This document shows, piece by piece, positions 11,606 to 23,069 of a DNA stretch of 64,000 bases. Where the stretch lies: contig AP026541.1 of assembly GCA_026075535.2 (NCBI GenBank), positions 1,798,001 through 1,862,000 of the forward strand. The letters run 5' to 3'. Below the pieces are notes generated by a model. It was not told the DNA's origin. It was given only the letters and a program-made list of their open reading frames with translations, and did no database searches. The DNA comes from Tricholoma matsutake (taxonomy: Eukaryota > Basidiomycota > Agaricomycetes > Agaricales > Tricholomataceae). Numbering within the stretch: position 1 is the first letter of the stretch; every line of letters begins with the position of its first letter. A program made the translations under genes and the position numbers.

Positions 11606-11747
11606 TGGAGTAGGGTGTCTGGGCACCTACTCCAGGTAGTCACATGACCATGTAGTCAGTAGCCAATCACCTGTACATAGAGAGTCATCCTATCACTATC
11701 TGGGCATCCATGCCATCACTATAGAGGAGACTCCCGGCATGTCTCCA
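11606..11747 (+). repeat. Right 142-bp LTR of the small element
   Basis: Second copy of 3255-3396. The three differences are CACG/CATG twice and TCGC/TCAC once, all CpG decay. Confidence 0.8.
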
Positions 11748-12335
11748 CTGGGTCACCACACCCTGCTCCCATTCAACATAATGCATGCAGTAATGGCCTT
11801 GAGCTCATCACAAAGCTCACTGACTCCTTAGATCCTCACATTCAGCAAGTGCATGATGATGAGCATGCCAACCGCTCTCTCCAGAACACACAGTTTCTGA
11901 GCCTTTCGCAGCAACTCCGGGACTTGAACACCACCATTGAGAACCTCCACCAGCAGATTAATATTGTTCAGGCAGGCCTTTATGAATCAGAGCATGCTCA
12001 AGATTGTGCTGAGGTGAAGCTTGAGATGATTGAGCTGTCTTGTGGACAGTCCTCTCAGCCTCGCCATGTTCATGCCCATTGCACCTCATCAACCAAGCGG
12101 ACTCTGCAGCATGTTTGAGGGAAGGTCCGATGTGAAGAATGCTACCCCAAAGGTGGCTCACATACCTATTGGCTGACTGACCCTTCTTCAAGCAGTGATA
12201 AAAGCAAGGAAAATATCCCCCCCTCTCATCATCAGCCTCTTCCCCATCACTCTTCACGCTGTTTGTTTTCTTGGGATATTGAGTGGGGATCTTATCAGTC
12301 TCAGGCTGCCAACCACTTTGAAGCATCTGTTCCAC
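11748..12335 (+). pseudogene. Unrecognised coiled-coil ORF fragment
   Basis: From about 11849 the + strand reads a helical, Gln/Leu-rich segment (LSQQLRDLNTTIENLHQQ). After a TGA at 12116-12118, still in frame, comes VRCEECYPKGGSHTYWLTDP and a Ser/Pro/His-rich stretch ending SWDIEWGSYQS. It could be the tail of another multi-copy protein or a gag. It has no ATG-to-stop integrity, ends abruptly at the 1089-bp repeat, and I cannot assign a function. Confidence 0.4.
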
Positions 12336-13424
12336 TGATGATGCTCAACCTGGAAACCCAAACAAAACCTACTAAATGGCTTTGGATGGTATAACACAAG
12401 TTAGAGGAAGGTTGTGAGGCCCTCTAGATGTCACCTGTCAGACTGACCATCAAATAGTCATAAAAGGACTGCTTGTCGAAGCAATTCGGAACTAAAAGAA
12501 TGTTTTTCATAAAATTTCAGAGAATTTCATGGATAGATCAATAATTTCGGAGTGCACAAATATGTTTGGATGCAAGATCAGGGGACTAGACGAGTAGTAG
12601 AAGCAAAGCAAAGGCGAATTGAGGGAAACGAGAGCAAAAATAGCATAATGCAAGGATTTTTGAGGATTTTTTGAGGATTTTTGAAGATGTTTAGTGTAAA
12701 ACACCAAACTTCAGACTGAATAAGACTAAACTGAACTCTTAAATCACTGCGATCTGGGAGGAAGACAACGACTTTCTTGTTTTTCTTTGTATCTAGTACA
12801 TCTTTTTGTATAAAATAAAGAAACTACCTAAAAAGGCTAGAGAACATGAGGCAAACATGTGGAAAACTTGAGGCAAAAGACAATAGAAGTATATCAGAAC
12901 AGTAAAGCGAGACTAGAAAGGGTGAATATAACACATGATGAAGAAATAATAAGAAAGAATAGCTAAAAGCGGACTGTCCTTGTTATAAATTGCATAAAAC
13001 ATCGGAAACTGCTTCGAGCAAATTGTATGCATGCACATGTGGTCAAAATGTGTTCAATATACTCGAGATAATTTCCCATGTGTCCAGCATGCATCCAAAG
13101 ATCATTCAAATAGGAAATACTGTGTCCAAAGATGTTTTTCAAGGTTCGAGGCTTTTTGAAGATTTTTGAAGTTTCTTTGGACTTTGTTCATGGCCCGAAA
13201 TCGGTGCGATATTGCTCGAAACTGGTTCGGAACTCATTGACGATGTTCCAAGTGTATATTCTGAGCCATATGAAGGTCAAGGAAATTGTATTACAGTGGC
13301 TGAAGGCATGCAAAGAATTTCGAAGCATTTTTGTGACTTTGTAGAGGTTTGTAGAACTTCAGAGGGGTTTGTATGGGTTTGTAGAGCTTTGTAGAGGTCT
13401 GTAGAACTTCATAGAGCTTTGACA
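12336..13424 (+). repeat. 1089-bp LTR-like repeat, copy 1
   Basis: Starts TGATGATGCTCAACC and ends GAGCTTTGACA (TG...CA). It has the same length as the inverted copy at 34694-35782 and high identity to it; a more diverged copy lies at 56214-57351. No large ORF; AT-rich with poly-pyrimidine tracts. It looks like a solo LTR whose parent element is not in the window. Confidence 0.6.
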
Positions 13425-13484
13425 ATGATCATAGATGTGTTTTCCAAGCTTGAACAACAAGGTGGACCTATCACCACCTGCACC
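13425..13484 (+). pseudogene. Copia RT scrap
   Basis: About 60 bp encode IDVFSKLEQQGGPIT, matching the reverse-transcriptase sequence found at the same side of the repeat at 34630-34693. Nothing copia-like precedes the repeat on the left, so this is a truncated copy. Confidence 0.5.
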
Positions 13485-13689
13485 TTGTGCCTTTTGCTCT
13501 ACAACACAGACAACACTGACCTCAGAGATTGACGGTGCTGACTCTATTGATCAGACCTTGGTTTCTAAAACAACTCCTGGTGATAGAGATTCAGAGAACT
13601 AGTTCTTGCCTCGTTTATGGTACATTCCGACTTTTAGTACTAAAACCTATTCAAATCTTGGTCTATCCTTTCATATACTTGGGGGTGAG
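13485..13689. other. No feature seen
   Basis: Unique-looking non-coding sequence between the copia scrap and the satellite. No ORF or repeat could be assigned. Confidence 0.4.
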
Positions 13690-15032
13690 GGCCAATTCTG
13701 GCAGGTATGAGTCCTTATATTTTATGATCTATAATCAAATAATGCTAAATACCTGACAATATTTGGTAATAAAAAACCCAATAGTATGCAAAGAAATAAA
13801 AAATAAAAAATCAGCTCAAGAAACTGATCAGAATGATATATAAAACATAAAATACAGGATATAAACTTTATATTTAGCCCTAATAAATAATACCAAATAG
13901 TGGAAACCATTATGTTAATGATGCATCAATGATATTCTGTTCTATTACAAGTTAAACATTAAGGAAGATATAGCTTATTTTTATTAATAACAAATAATAA
14001 CAAATATATAATAATATCTCTTGATTCTGTTTCAGCAATGTGAATTTTTGTTGGACTTCCAACCATTTTCCATGAAGGTCACCTAGTAATGATTGGCATA
14101 GCATTAGTATTTTAGATATAGTTTCCATTCCTATGATACCTCCACTACTCTGTTCTCCACCAGTCTCTGACCTAACTCTGCTCTTTAGTATTTAACCTAT
14201 TTACTTCTGTTTGTATTCTTCAGTTCATAAAGCAACCAAATTTACCCATCTCAATCTCTAGTCTCCTCTCCTGTCTTGGACTTCCTCTTGAACTCTGATA
14301 TTCTTACATTTACCTTTGTCTTGAAATTAGACACTGACAAGGTGAAGGGTGCAATTTCTTATAAGTTGAAGCCAAGTCCTCTCTGATATACCATCCAATA
14401 TGAGTCCGACAGATTTCCACCCTCAAGTTCAGCACTTAACAATGATGGTCTGATAGTATACAACATTGTTTATATAAGAACTGACTGAAATAATAAATTG
14501 AAACCATTCAAACAAGGCCAAATAATTCCAAATGAGATTTCAATAATAGGCCAACAATATATCTTTTTATTTCAAGTTAAATAAAACAAATGGGACAAGA
14601 ATTGAGTGAGATACAGCATTTTTGATGATTTAATAACAAATATAAACAACCTTTGTACAAACAGTATATATTTTATTTGCAGGTTAAATCAGTTGGATTA
14701 AAAAAGAACTAACTGAGATACCACAAACAATGCCAAACAATACCAAATATGATCTCAATGAATTGTCCAATAATGTATCTTCTTATTCCAAGTTAAATAA
14801 AACAAATTGGCTAAGAATTGACCAAGATACAGCATTTTGATAATTTAACAAATAAAGATAAACAATTTTGTCAATATAAAATGCCCAAGCTACATACCCT
14901 TCTACAAGTTAAACTCAATTGAATTAGAACTGGCTCTGATATAGTCTTTTTGATCTGCTTGATATATTAACAAATAATAGCAAACATCTGTAAATATCCT
15001 TTAAGGATAGACCAACAGTATCTTTTTATTTT
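13690..15032. repeat. AT-rich satellite, diverged left part
   Basis: Very AT-rich. From about 14573 the phrase AAGTTAAAT recurs every 108-116 bp (about 14573, 14681, 14789, 14905) together with AACAAATA and ATACAGCATTTT phrases. The part before 14500 is more degenerate. It is the same family as 16132-17040. Confidence 0.6.
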
Positions 15033-16118
15033 AGGGACATGCTACACTGACTCCCCATCCAGAATACACCGTCATTAAAAGGGGCCAGGTGATGGTGCCC
15101 CCTGGTGGTAGGACAATGCTTGGGTGGCTGCTTCTCACCACCTACTCTCTACCTCCGGCACTCACTCCCCTTGGGGTGTCCAGAACCAGGTTCAATCTTC
15201 TCCCGTTAGGCAGCAGGATGTGCGGCCTGCTTGCAGTTGGAGGCAATGTTGGGTGGGTCTGGAATAGAGATTCTGGCCTGGCTGGTGCTAACTTCACGCT
15301 GCATATTTTGATTAATAGCATCATATACCAGTACTAACTTGCTCTCAATGCCTAAATGGACAACCAGAGACCATCGTTCCAACGATCTTATGCCTCCAGC
15401 TGTCCCAGCTTTCTATGTTGTGATGCCAACAGCTCTAGCAGAGCTTCAATCTGGGGAACCCTTGTCCCCAGTACAGCACTGTTGTTGTCCCAGACAGCCG
15501 CGCTGTTACTAGTGTGGGGCATTCCACTCTACATCCATCACCACCAGTCTGCTGGCTGCTGTCGGGTTGGTGACAAGTGTCACTGCCCTTTATGTTCTCC
15601 CCACTGCGGGGGGGAAACTGTTATCGAGTGCATTTACTCAAGGGGGGCTATGGCCCCCTGCCTATGGCGGTTCCAGTGAATAACCAGCTGCCTCATCACT
15701 GTCACTCGTGCATGGACACGGTGATGGTCCACCTCATTTGGCCAGGGTGGTCAATCCTTGCTGGCTGGGAACATGTAGATGGTTATTCCTCCCGCAAGGG
15801 GGGATTTATGGTGAATTGACACTGCTGCGCCTGATCTGACTATGGTTGGATATGTGGCCGGGGGACTGGTTTGCACCAGCGGATGAGTTAATGGCTAGCT
15901 TTGGGAGGGGGGGCCCCCCCTCTGGATTATTGGCTTTCCTGTCTGAGAGGACAATGTTAGTGGCCTGCTCACCTAAAGTGGCTAAAACGAGGACATGGGT
16001 TGGGAAGCAGGCAAGGGGAACACATAGATAGAGTAGTACCTGAGTTTGTTCCCACTCAGTGGACTGCATTCGAGCCCTGCGTTATAAATTTTTGACCCAA
16101 AAAAAAAAGAAAAAAAGG
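15033..16118 (+). mobile_element. Poly-A retroposon with 13-bp target duplication
   Basis: The 1086-bp insert ends in an A-rich tail (about 16099-16116) and is flanked by a perfect direct duplication, ATCTTTTTATTTT (15020-15032 and 16119-16131). These are the marks of LINE-machinery insertion. The body is GC-richer than the satellite around it. It has no long ORF, so it is non-autonomous. A B-box-like GGTTCAATCTT lies near 15189 and a CATTCGAGCCC near the 3' end, but no convincing A box, so a tRNA or other Pol III origin is unproven. Confidence 0.75.
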
Positions 16119-17040
16119 ATCTTTTTATTTTCAAGTTAAATCATCCAAAATGGATGAAAACTAAAAGAGATACTATATTTAGGCATGACAACAATGTCAA
16201 ACAATACCAAATACTCTTCTGATGATTGGCCAATGATGGGCCAATAGTGTATCTTCTTATTCCAAGTTAAATAAAACAAATCAGCCAAGAAATGGGCAAG
16301 ATACAGTATTTTGATGATATAACAATTAAAGATAAACAACCTTTGTCAGTGTAAAGTGCCCAAGCTACACACACCCTTCTACAAGTTAAATAAACTCAAT
16401 TGAGTTAAAACCAACTCTGGCATCATCTTTTTGATTTTTTGATATATGAACAAATAATGCCAAATATTTGTAAGTATCTTTTAATAATAGACCAACAGTT
16501 AAATCATCCAAAATGGATGAAAACTGAAGGAGATACTATATTTAGCCATGACAACAATGCCAAACAATGCCAAATACCCTCCCAATGATTGGCCAGTAAT
16601 GTATCTTCTCATTCCAAGTTAAATAAAAGAAATCAGCCAAGAATTGAGCAAGATACAGTATTTTGATAATCTAACAAACAAATATAAACAACTTTTGTCA
16701 GCACAGGGCAAAGTGTCCAAGTTACATACCCTTCCACAAGTTAAATAAACTCAATTGAGCAAAAACTGGCTCTGATATAGTTATGTTGATCTTTTTGATC
16801 TATAAACAAACAATCCCAAATACTTGTAAATATTTCCCAATGATAGACCAACAGCATACTTTTCATTTGCAAGTTAAATCGTGCAAATTGGATGAAAACT
16901 GAAGGAGATACTATATTTAGCCATGACAACAATACCAAACAATGCCAAGTACTCTCCCGATGACTGGCCAATGATGTACTTTCCCATCTGTAGTTAAATG
17001 AACCAAATCGGACAAGAAATGAGTGAGATACAAGACTTTC
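16119..17040. repeat. AT-rich satellite, ~120-bp units in triplets
   Basis: AAGTTAAAT-headed units start near 16132, 16262, 16381, 16497, 16615, 16738, 16869 and 16992. Every third unit is most alike (for example CATCCAAAATGGATGAAAAC at 16141 and 16505), giving a higher-order period of about 365 bp. No coding content. Confidence 0.7.
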
Positions 17041-17078
17041 ATTGTAGATGTGCTAAAAAAAGCATACCCTAAACCGGT

Positions 17079-17130
17079 CACGTGCGCCAAATATGGACAT
17101 CTCTCGGGGGGTCGATATTTGGCGCACGTG
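17079..17130. repeat. Perfect 16-bp-arm palindrome
   Basis: CACGTGCGCCAAATAT (17079-17094) is the exact reverse complement of 17115-17130, with a 20-base loop. A second near-palindrome around GGGCGCCC follows (17134-17154). CpGs are kept here, unlike most of the window, suggesting a recent insert end or a protected site. Confidence 0.8.
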
Positions 17131-17339
17131 ATAACTTCAGGGCGCCCCGAAGTATCATCAAATTTCAAAATTTCAATACAAAGTTTGTAACTGATCAATA
17201 ATAGTTTGTAATGAAACTATCAATAACAGTCTGTAATGGATTGTATTGAAGTCAATTACTGTAGGTTACCGGTAATTTAGATAGCCAGATGAAAATTTTC
17301 CTTTTATACTCCAAATCCGCGTCTCAGCTAATTTTTCAA

Positions 17340-17403
17340 TCCCACGGTTAGTAAAGTCAGTAATTTTTGTAATGGTTGCACAGAACTTACTGACCGTGGG
17401 GAA
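17340..17403. repeat. Imperfect inverted repeat
   Basis: CCCACGGTTAGTAA... on the left pairs with ...TTACTGACCGTGGG on the right across about 30 bases. It may be part of the terminal region of the neighbouring DNA transposon, but no target duplication was found. Confidence 0.5.
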
Positions 17404-17529
17404 AAAGGAAATGTTTTTCTTATAGCACTGAATTTTTCCTCGATTCCCGGTATGAAGAACGAGTCTTACTTAACGTTGTTAAGGACTCGTAACCAGTACT
17501 GCTTGTTTCAGTGTACATAATTCTAGTTA

Positions 17530-18892
17530 TTACTCTGCATATGTATGAAATCGAGCAACCTGATCATTTTTCCTCTGGTCCGAAAACAACATACTCTTGA
17601 AGTTGTGCCAGACTTCTTCATTGGTATCATGTTGCCAAAGAGGCATGTAAACAGTTTGGATTTGATTCATACCAACATGCCAAGCATGCAAGTTGAATGA
17701 TCGGACACAGGTTTCCAGCGGATCTCCACGATGCTCCATGTGATTGATTGCTAGTGGAACTCACAACCAACCAAAGGAACCCTGAAGCCCACAATTTCCC
17801 CACTCTGCAGTCTGATGATAAGATAGAAGTTCTCAATCAAATGCCATCCTTGCTTCAATCTCCTCATGAGTTCCTTGGAGTCGTTGGCCCACCTTTAATG
17901 GAGCTTGGATGCGCCCACGAATCTGGTTTGTCCCACATGGGAAAGCAGTGTCAGCTACAAGGTAGAAACCAGCTGGTGTACTGGTGCAAAGTTTCTTGTA
18001 AATAGGCTGTGCTACTTGCGCATCATGCCAACTTCCAGGTGCATTGAGGTTTGCTGCTATAACAGTTCCTGATGACATTATAGTAATATGTGAGCAAGAG
18101 TTCAAATGATGCATGCATGCTAGTAAGCTGACCTTTTGGCGAGAATACCAAAACTGAACTCACAAAATGGTCTTGAAGCCAACCATTGAATGTTGCATTT
18201 TCAATGTCTTCATCATCTGAGTTTTGGACAGGAAGGTTTAGCCCGTCAATGCTGGCAAATGCCCCATTAAGAAGTGGGTGTCGTGTGACAATCAGCTCAT
18301 TGTATTTGTGAAAATCTTCAAGTGTGCCTGGCCACTCAATCCTTGCATCCCAGATGGAGCAAAGGGTGTCGAAATAGATCTTTAGGCCAAATGTAATGTA
18401 TCGCGAGACTGTGGCAGGAATGATGGCAAAGATCTGCTGCAGACTTATCTCATGCATAGTAGAATTGAGATAATGGAGTATCAGACCAAGTGCGCCTGGG
18501 CCATCTAATGACTGCCCCCCAGGTCGAGCTCCACCAGTGCTAGCAGTATCACTCTGGGGGATGGTTGTCCAATTCCACTGGTGTGCAAAGCCGGCTTCCA
18601 GAATGAAATTGAAAGTTTCAACATCAAACCCCATCATTGTGATGAATGCTCGGTTGCTGTGGCTGGTGTAAAGTGCCTCCCAAGGGGTACCAAAGCATGG
18701 ATTTGGAAGTAACTGGTCACAGCATAAGTAAAGGTGGCTAGGTTGACGATGCTGCACATGAAGTTGATGACCTTCCTCAGCACCAATGTGAATAACAACA
18801 AGCACAACTGCCATTCTCATCTCTGAATCCTGTACCCTTTCTTCCTCCTCATGCTCCAGCTGCTGTAGGAGAAGGTGCCCTTCTTCATCCAT
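17530..18892 (-). pseudogene. PIF/Harbinger-type transposase, DDE nuclease
   Basis: Reads from the ATG at 18890-18892 to the TAA at 17530-17532. The N-terminal part (LLPNPCFGTPWEALY...RAFITMMGFDVETFNFILEAGF) leads into a DDE_Tnp_4-like core: FASIDGLNLPVQ (first Asp), then after an intron NLNAPGSWHDAQVAQPIY, GFYLVADTAFP (second Asp) and HQTAEWGNCGLQGSFGWL. The last part resembles the tail of these proteins (VGMNQIQTVYMPLW). An intron at 18069-18132 (64 bp, GT...AG) restores FSPKG-TVIAANLNAPGSW. Two TGA codons (17833-17835, 17761-17763) replace expected Arg CGA. The protein would cut and move a TIR element. The element's own TIRs and its usual 3-bp duplication were not identified. Confidence 0.85.
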
Positions 18893-19068
18893 AAGTTTAT
18901 GTGGAGTGATATTTGAGATGAAAAGCTCTCAATAATTTATATTGGAACATCTTCTGGTTTAATTGATGCAATAGATTATTGGATTAAAGTGGCCATCAAA
19001 TGATCGGAAACATGGATCTCTCACATAATTTATTCTAAAACCTTACATAAAGTCACCCAGTCACCCAT
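18893..19068. other. No feature seen
   Basis: AT-rich spacer between the transposase start and the truncated copia LTR, with a tandem AGTCACCCAGTCACCCA just before the LTR edge. A transposon terminus is possible but not shown. Confidence 0.3.
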
Positions 19069-19232
19069 TGTGTTTATCTACAATGACTATTTATACAAGC
19101 ATTTGATGCATTGATTGTTAATCACAATCGGTAATTAGAATGTCCTGCTATTAATAATCTGTGGGTGCATCATTACTGCTATATTCAGTGTTGGCATCGG
19201 TGTTGCCTAATGCTACAATCACTTATTCAACA
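19069..19232 (-). repeat. Truncated 3' LTR of copia 1
   Basis: Matches 23116-23279 over 164 bp and stops abruptly at 19069. The outer 46 bp present in the other LTR are absent. Confidence 0.8.
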
Positions 19233-19239
19233 CTCCCCC

Positions 19240-22200
19240 TCAACACCTACGCCATACCTATGCACTTGACAAGATCCTCATGTTTTGGTCTTGGCAGCAC
19301 CTTGGTGAATATGTCTGCTAGGTTGTTGTCTGTTGTGCAGTACTGAATGTCAATCTCATGAGAGATTAGTTTCTCACATATGAAATGATGCTGGATATTA
19401 ATATGTTTTGTGTGGCTGTGGTTAATGGCATTGTTTGAGTAGTCAATTGTGCCTTGGTTACCTATGCTGAGTTTAATGGGTCCAGAGTATGGAATGCTGA
19501 GTTTGGAAGTGAGCATTCACAGCCATAGAACCTGGCATGTTGCTAGGCTTTCCACTATGTATTCAGCTTCCATTGATGATAATGCTACCATTGGCTGCTT
19601 CTTTGATTGCCATGAGATTGGGCCACCTGCCATCTGGAAGCAGTATCCAGAAATAGATTTTTGATCATTGACGTTCGATCCCCAATTGGCATCCAAATAA
19701 GCAGTCGGGTTCTCCCCTTTTTTGGTAGACGATACTGAGATTGCGAGTACCGTTAAGATATCAAAATATGTGTTTGATGGCAGTCCAATGAGTAGGTCTG
19801 GGATTGCTCATGAACTGGCTGAGTGTTTGTACTGCAAATGAAATGTCAGGTTGGGTGCCAATTGCCACATATATGAGTGATCTGATCGCACTGCAATATT
19901 TGAGGATATCATGGTGCTCATCATCGGGCATTTTGATCAGTTTGATATTAGGGTCCAATGGTGTGCTGACAGGGTGTGAATCTGTCATTCCAAATTTCTC
20001 CAGGACCCTTTTGATATACTGATGCTGCATGATTTTGAGGGTACTAGCCTCCATGTCCCTTTCCAACTCCAATCCTACAATCTGCTTTGCCTCCCCCAGG
20101 TCTGTGATTGTGAAGAATTTTGATAGCTCAGCTTTTATTCCTGTGATGGCATCAATGTCTGATCCGAGGATGGTCATGTCATCAATGTGTACCAAGGTGA
20201 TGATCAGATCTTGATCAGTATGCTTGATATAGATGCATTGATCAGAGAAGAGCTGCATGAAATTCATCTGCAGGAATGTCTGGTTAAGTTCATGGTTCCA
20301 AGCTCAGCCCGCCTGTTTTAGCCCAGAGAGAGGCCGTACTAACTGTAGAACCCATCCTGTGCCATCATCATATTCAGGGGGTTGCATCATGAAAATCACC
20401 TCCTCTAATTTCCTATTCAGGTATGCACCTACCACATCAACTACATGGATCTCAAGACCCAGTTTGGTTGCAAGCACTATCAATAGCCAGAATGTTTCCA
20501 GGGGCATGACCAGCACAAATGTTTCCACAAAATCTATCCCAGGGATTTGGGAGAACCCCTTCTCCATGAGTCTGGCTTTGTGTTTGGTGATTTCTCCAAC
20601 ATGATCGTGTTTGATGTGATAGACCCATTTGCTCATGATGGCTTGGTGGTCTGAGGGTAGGTCAACTTAATTTGAATGTACCTCTTTTGGTTAATTGCAT
20701 CATTTTGGCATCCATAGCCATCCTCCACTTCGGCCAATCCGATTGATCTTTGGCTTCTTTTACCATAAGTGGGTCATCCTCCAGTGTCGCCCTGATCATC
20801 GCATAGTCCACCATTATGTAGCCAGCTTCCTCCACTACTGGTACTTGGTGTTGCCATTCCTTTGGCCCATGTGAGTTTGGGTTGTTAAGCATCCTATAAT
20901 TTATGAGTGGTTGTGCAAGGATGTGCGCTGACCTTTCCCAGGGTACTGGAATTTGTGATGGTGATGTGAGATTTGATGGCAATTCAGGTATGTGATGCAT
21001 TTCTTCCCCTTCTGGCACTCACTCACCCGAAGTCTGCTTGTCATTTTCTCCACTCTCCCCCTCAAGCTGCATAGGGTGAGTTACCTCCACTTCATCATAT
21101 TTCTCCTCCACCACTGAAAATACCACATTTTGAGAAGTGAGGGTTTGATGGGTTTGGGAATTATAGTACCTGTATCCTTTTGTACCATCAGCTATTCCCA
21201 CAAAAATAAATTGGTGTGATTTTGGATCCAGTTTGGATCTTTTCCCATCCTGCTGCAGAACCCAGCATGTTCTGCCAAATTCCTCCAAGTGTGATATGTC
21301 TGGTTTCTTTCCCCAGAAGGTTAGATTCCATTGTCCAGCAGAAATTTCTTGAACTTTTTGCTAAGAAATTCCCCCACTCCATTGATGCAAAAGTTTGTGC
21401 CCAGTTTGAGTTTTGATGAAACTCTTGTACTGTTTGAACTTTGTTAGCACTTCAGATTTTTGTTTCAAGAAATAGGTCATTGTGCATCATGCCTTTCCAT
21501 CAGTGAATGTTATAAAATACCGGTCTCCCCTGGAGCCTGAGTGCACACTGGTCCCCACAGATCACTAACTGTCAGATCTCCGATCTCTTTGATCTCTGAT
21601 TTGCTTTCTCTGGGAAATGGCCAGACTTGTTGCTTTGCAGTGATGCATGCCTGGCATTGCGAAGCTGGTTCCACCATCCTATCCACCTCCATTCCCAAAA
21701 CCATTTCCTTTTCTTTGAGCATTTTTACTGAACCCATGTTCAGATGCCCAAAAATTCTGTGCCATTCATCCCATGTTCTTCCATGTTTGGCGCATATGCT
21801 TGGTTGTGTTTGGCAATACCTTTGACATTCATATCAAATAACCAGTTTCTGACCCAACCTTCCATGATGATTGATCCATTGGGCAATTGGAATCTGACTT
21901 CTGGCACCATGAATAAAACAGCTGCCCCAGCCTCAAGCACACATGAAATTGAAATGAGGTTGAATGGCCCATCAGGGGCATGTGCCACATCCTTGAGAGT
22001 GATTCTGGATATTTTTCCTCCCACAGTGCATTCCAGCCATATTGAACCTTGTCCAAGCACAGGTGCCTTTCTGAATCCAGAAATCTGGTGTCCAGGGGTA
22101 GAGGTGTAGTCAATAAAACTTTCTCAGTTTCAAGCAATGTGAGATGTGCATGCCGAATCAGCCAACCAAGAGTCTGGTGAGACAGCCAGTGCTACATCCT

Positions 22201-23030
22201 TCCCATCATCCCCATAGAACGTGAATTCATCATTGGCCGCCACATTTGCTTCCGTCATGCCCCTCTGCTTCCCTCCCAATCTCCACTTTCCCGATTTGGA
22301 CTTCTTCTTACATTGCCAGCCTATGTGCCCCTTTTCCCTGCATTCAAAACATGTGATATTGGGATTGTACTTCCTTTTCCCATGCTTCCCTATTAAGGCT
22401 GTATCATCAGCATTACACATGTTAATCTGTCGATCATGTTCAAGGATGCATGCAATCAGTTTCGGGGCGTCCATTAAGGCTGTTGTGTCAATAGAGGCAA
22501 TATAATTGTTCCAGGCTTTGGGAAGTGAGCTTAGCAGAATAATAGAAAATTCTTCCCCATCAATTTTCTGTCCCAGGTTGTGCAGCTCCTCCTGGTAGCC
22601 ACACAGCATCCTACTGTGTTTCTCAGTGGGTGTCAATTCTTTCCATTGAGCCTGAAATAACTTTTGTGGTGCCAACACTATGCTGAGCACCCCTTGCATT
22701 TCCAATAATGACTTCAGTGCATCTCACACTTCCTTTGACGTTGTTGAACTTGGGACATACCCCAACATTTTGTCGGCAACCCTTAATCAGATCGTGGATA
22801 GCGCCATCCTATCCTTCTTTACCCATGCTGCTTTTGCTGCCTTGTCTGATTGCCAAATAGTTGATCTGTTGACATATTCTCACAAATCTTGTCCCATCAA
22901 GATATCCATCATTTTGATCTTCCATATGGCATAATTCTTGGCTCCTGTCAAGGGTTCGATCCAGTAAATGTTTGTGTGCATGTTTGATGTGTCTGTCATT
23001 TTGAAAAGTGGCTTGGTGTGTTAAGAGTGA
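19240..23030 (-). pseudogene. Copia 1 Gag-Pol polyprotein, broken
   Basis: On the minus strand the Gag core (PKAWNNYIASID) is followed by a CCHC knuckle, CFECREKGHIGWQC (about 22351-22310), a protease region with WLADSACTSH (about 22170-22140), a GAG-pre-integrase domain (CQACITAKQ near 21640) and an internally shortened integrase (about 21510-21190). A linker then leads to RVT_2 reverse transcriptase (GFSQIPGIDFVETF near 20550, catalytic HIDDM near 20185) and RNase H (about 19520-19247, with HTKHINIQHHF). Several frame changes (near 21290, 21020, 20640 and 20300) and TGA or other stops break it. No activity is expected. Confidence 0.85.
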
Positions 23031-23049
23031 GTGTGTGCAAAAATTCAGT

Positions 23050-23069
23050 TAAGCCCAGGGCCCATAACC
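23050..23069 (-). other. Half-tRNA primer-binding site, copia 1
   Basis: GGTTATGGGCCCTGGG on the minus strand starts exactly after the LTR end. It is complementary to the anticodon stem-loop of initiator tRNA-Met, the known primer type of Drosophila copia. This fixes the LTR edge at 23070. Confidence 0.7.

Larger units (their letters stand above)
3255..11747 (+). mobile_element. Small LTR element carrying an unknown gene
   Basis: Two 142-bp direct repeats (3255-3396, 11606-11747) begin TGGAG and end CTCCA, as LTRs do. A PBS-like TGGTGATGAGAGCG begins 4 bp after the left LTR, and a purine tract GGAGGTGGGCAGA directly precedes the right LTR. Without the chromovirus nested at 4467-10518 the element is about 2.4 kb. 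It encodes no Gag, protease, RT or integrase, only a coiled-coil protein of unknown family (now broken), so it is non-autonomous (TRIM/LARD-like). The LTRs differ at three positions, all former CpG. No direct target duplication is visible: the flanks read CCCAG on the left and CTGGG on the right, which are reverse complements. Confidence 0.72.
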
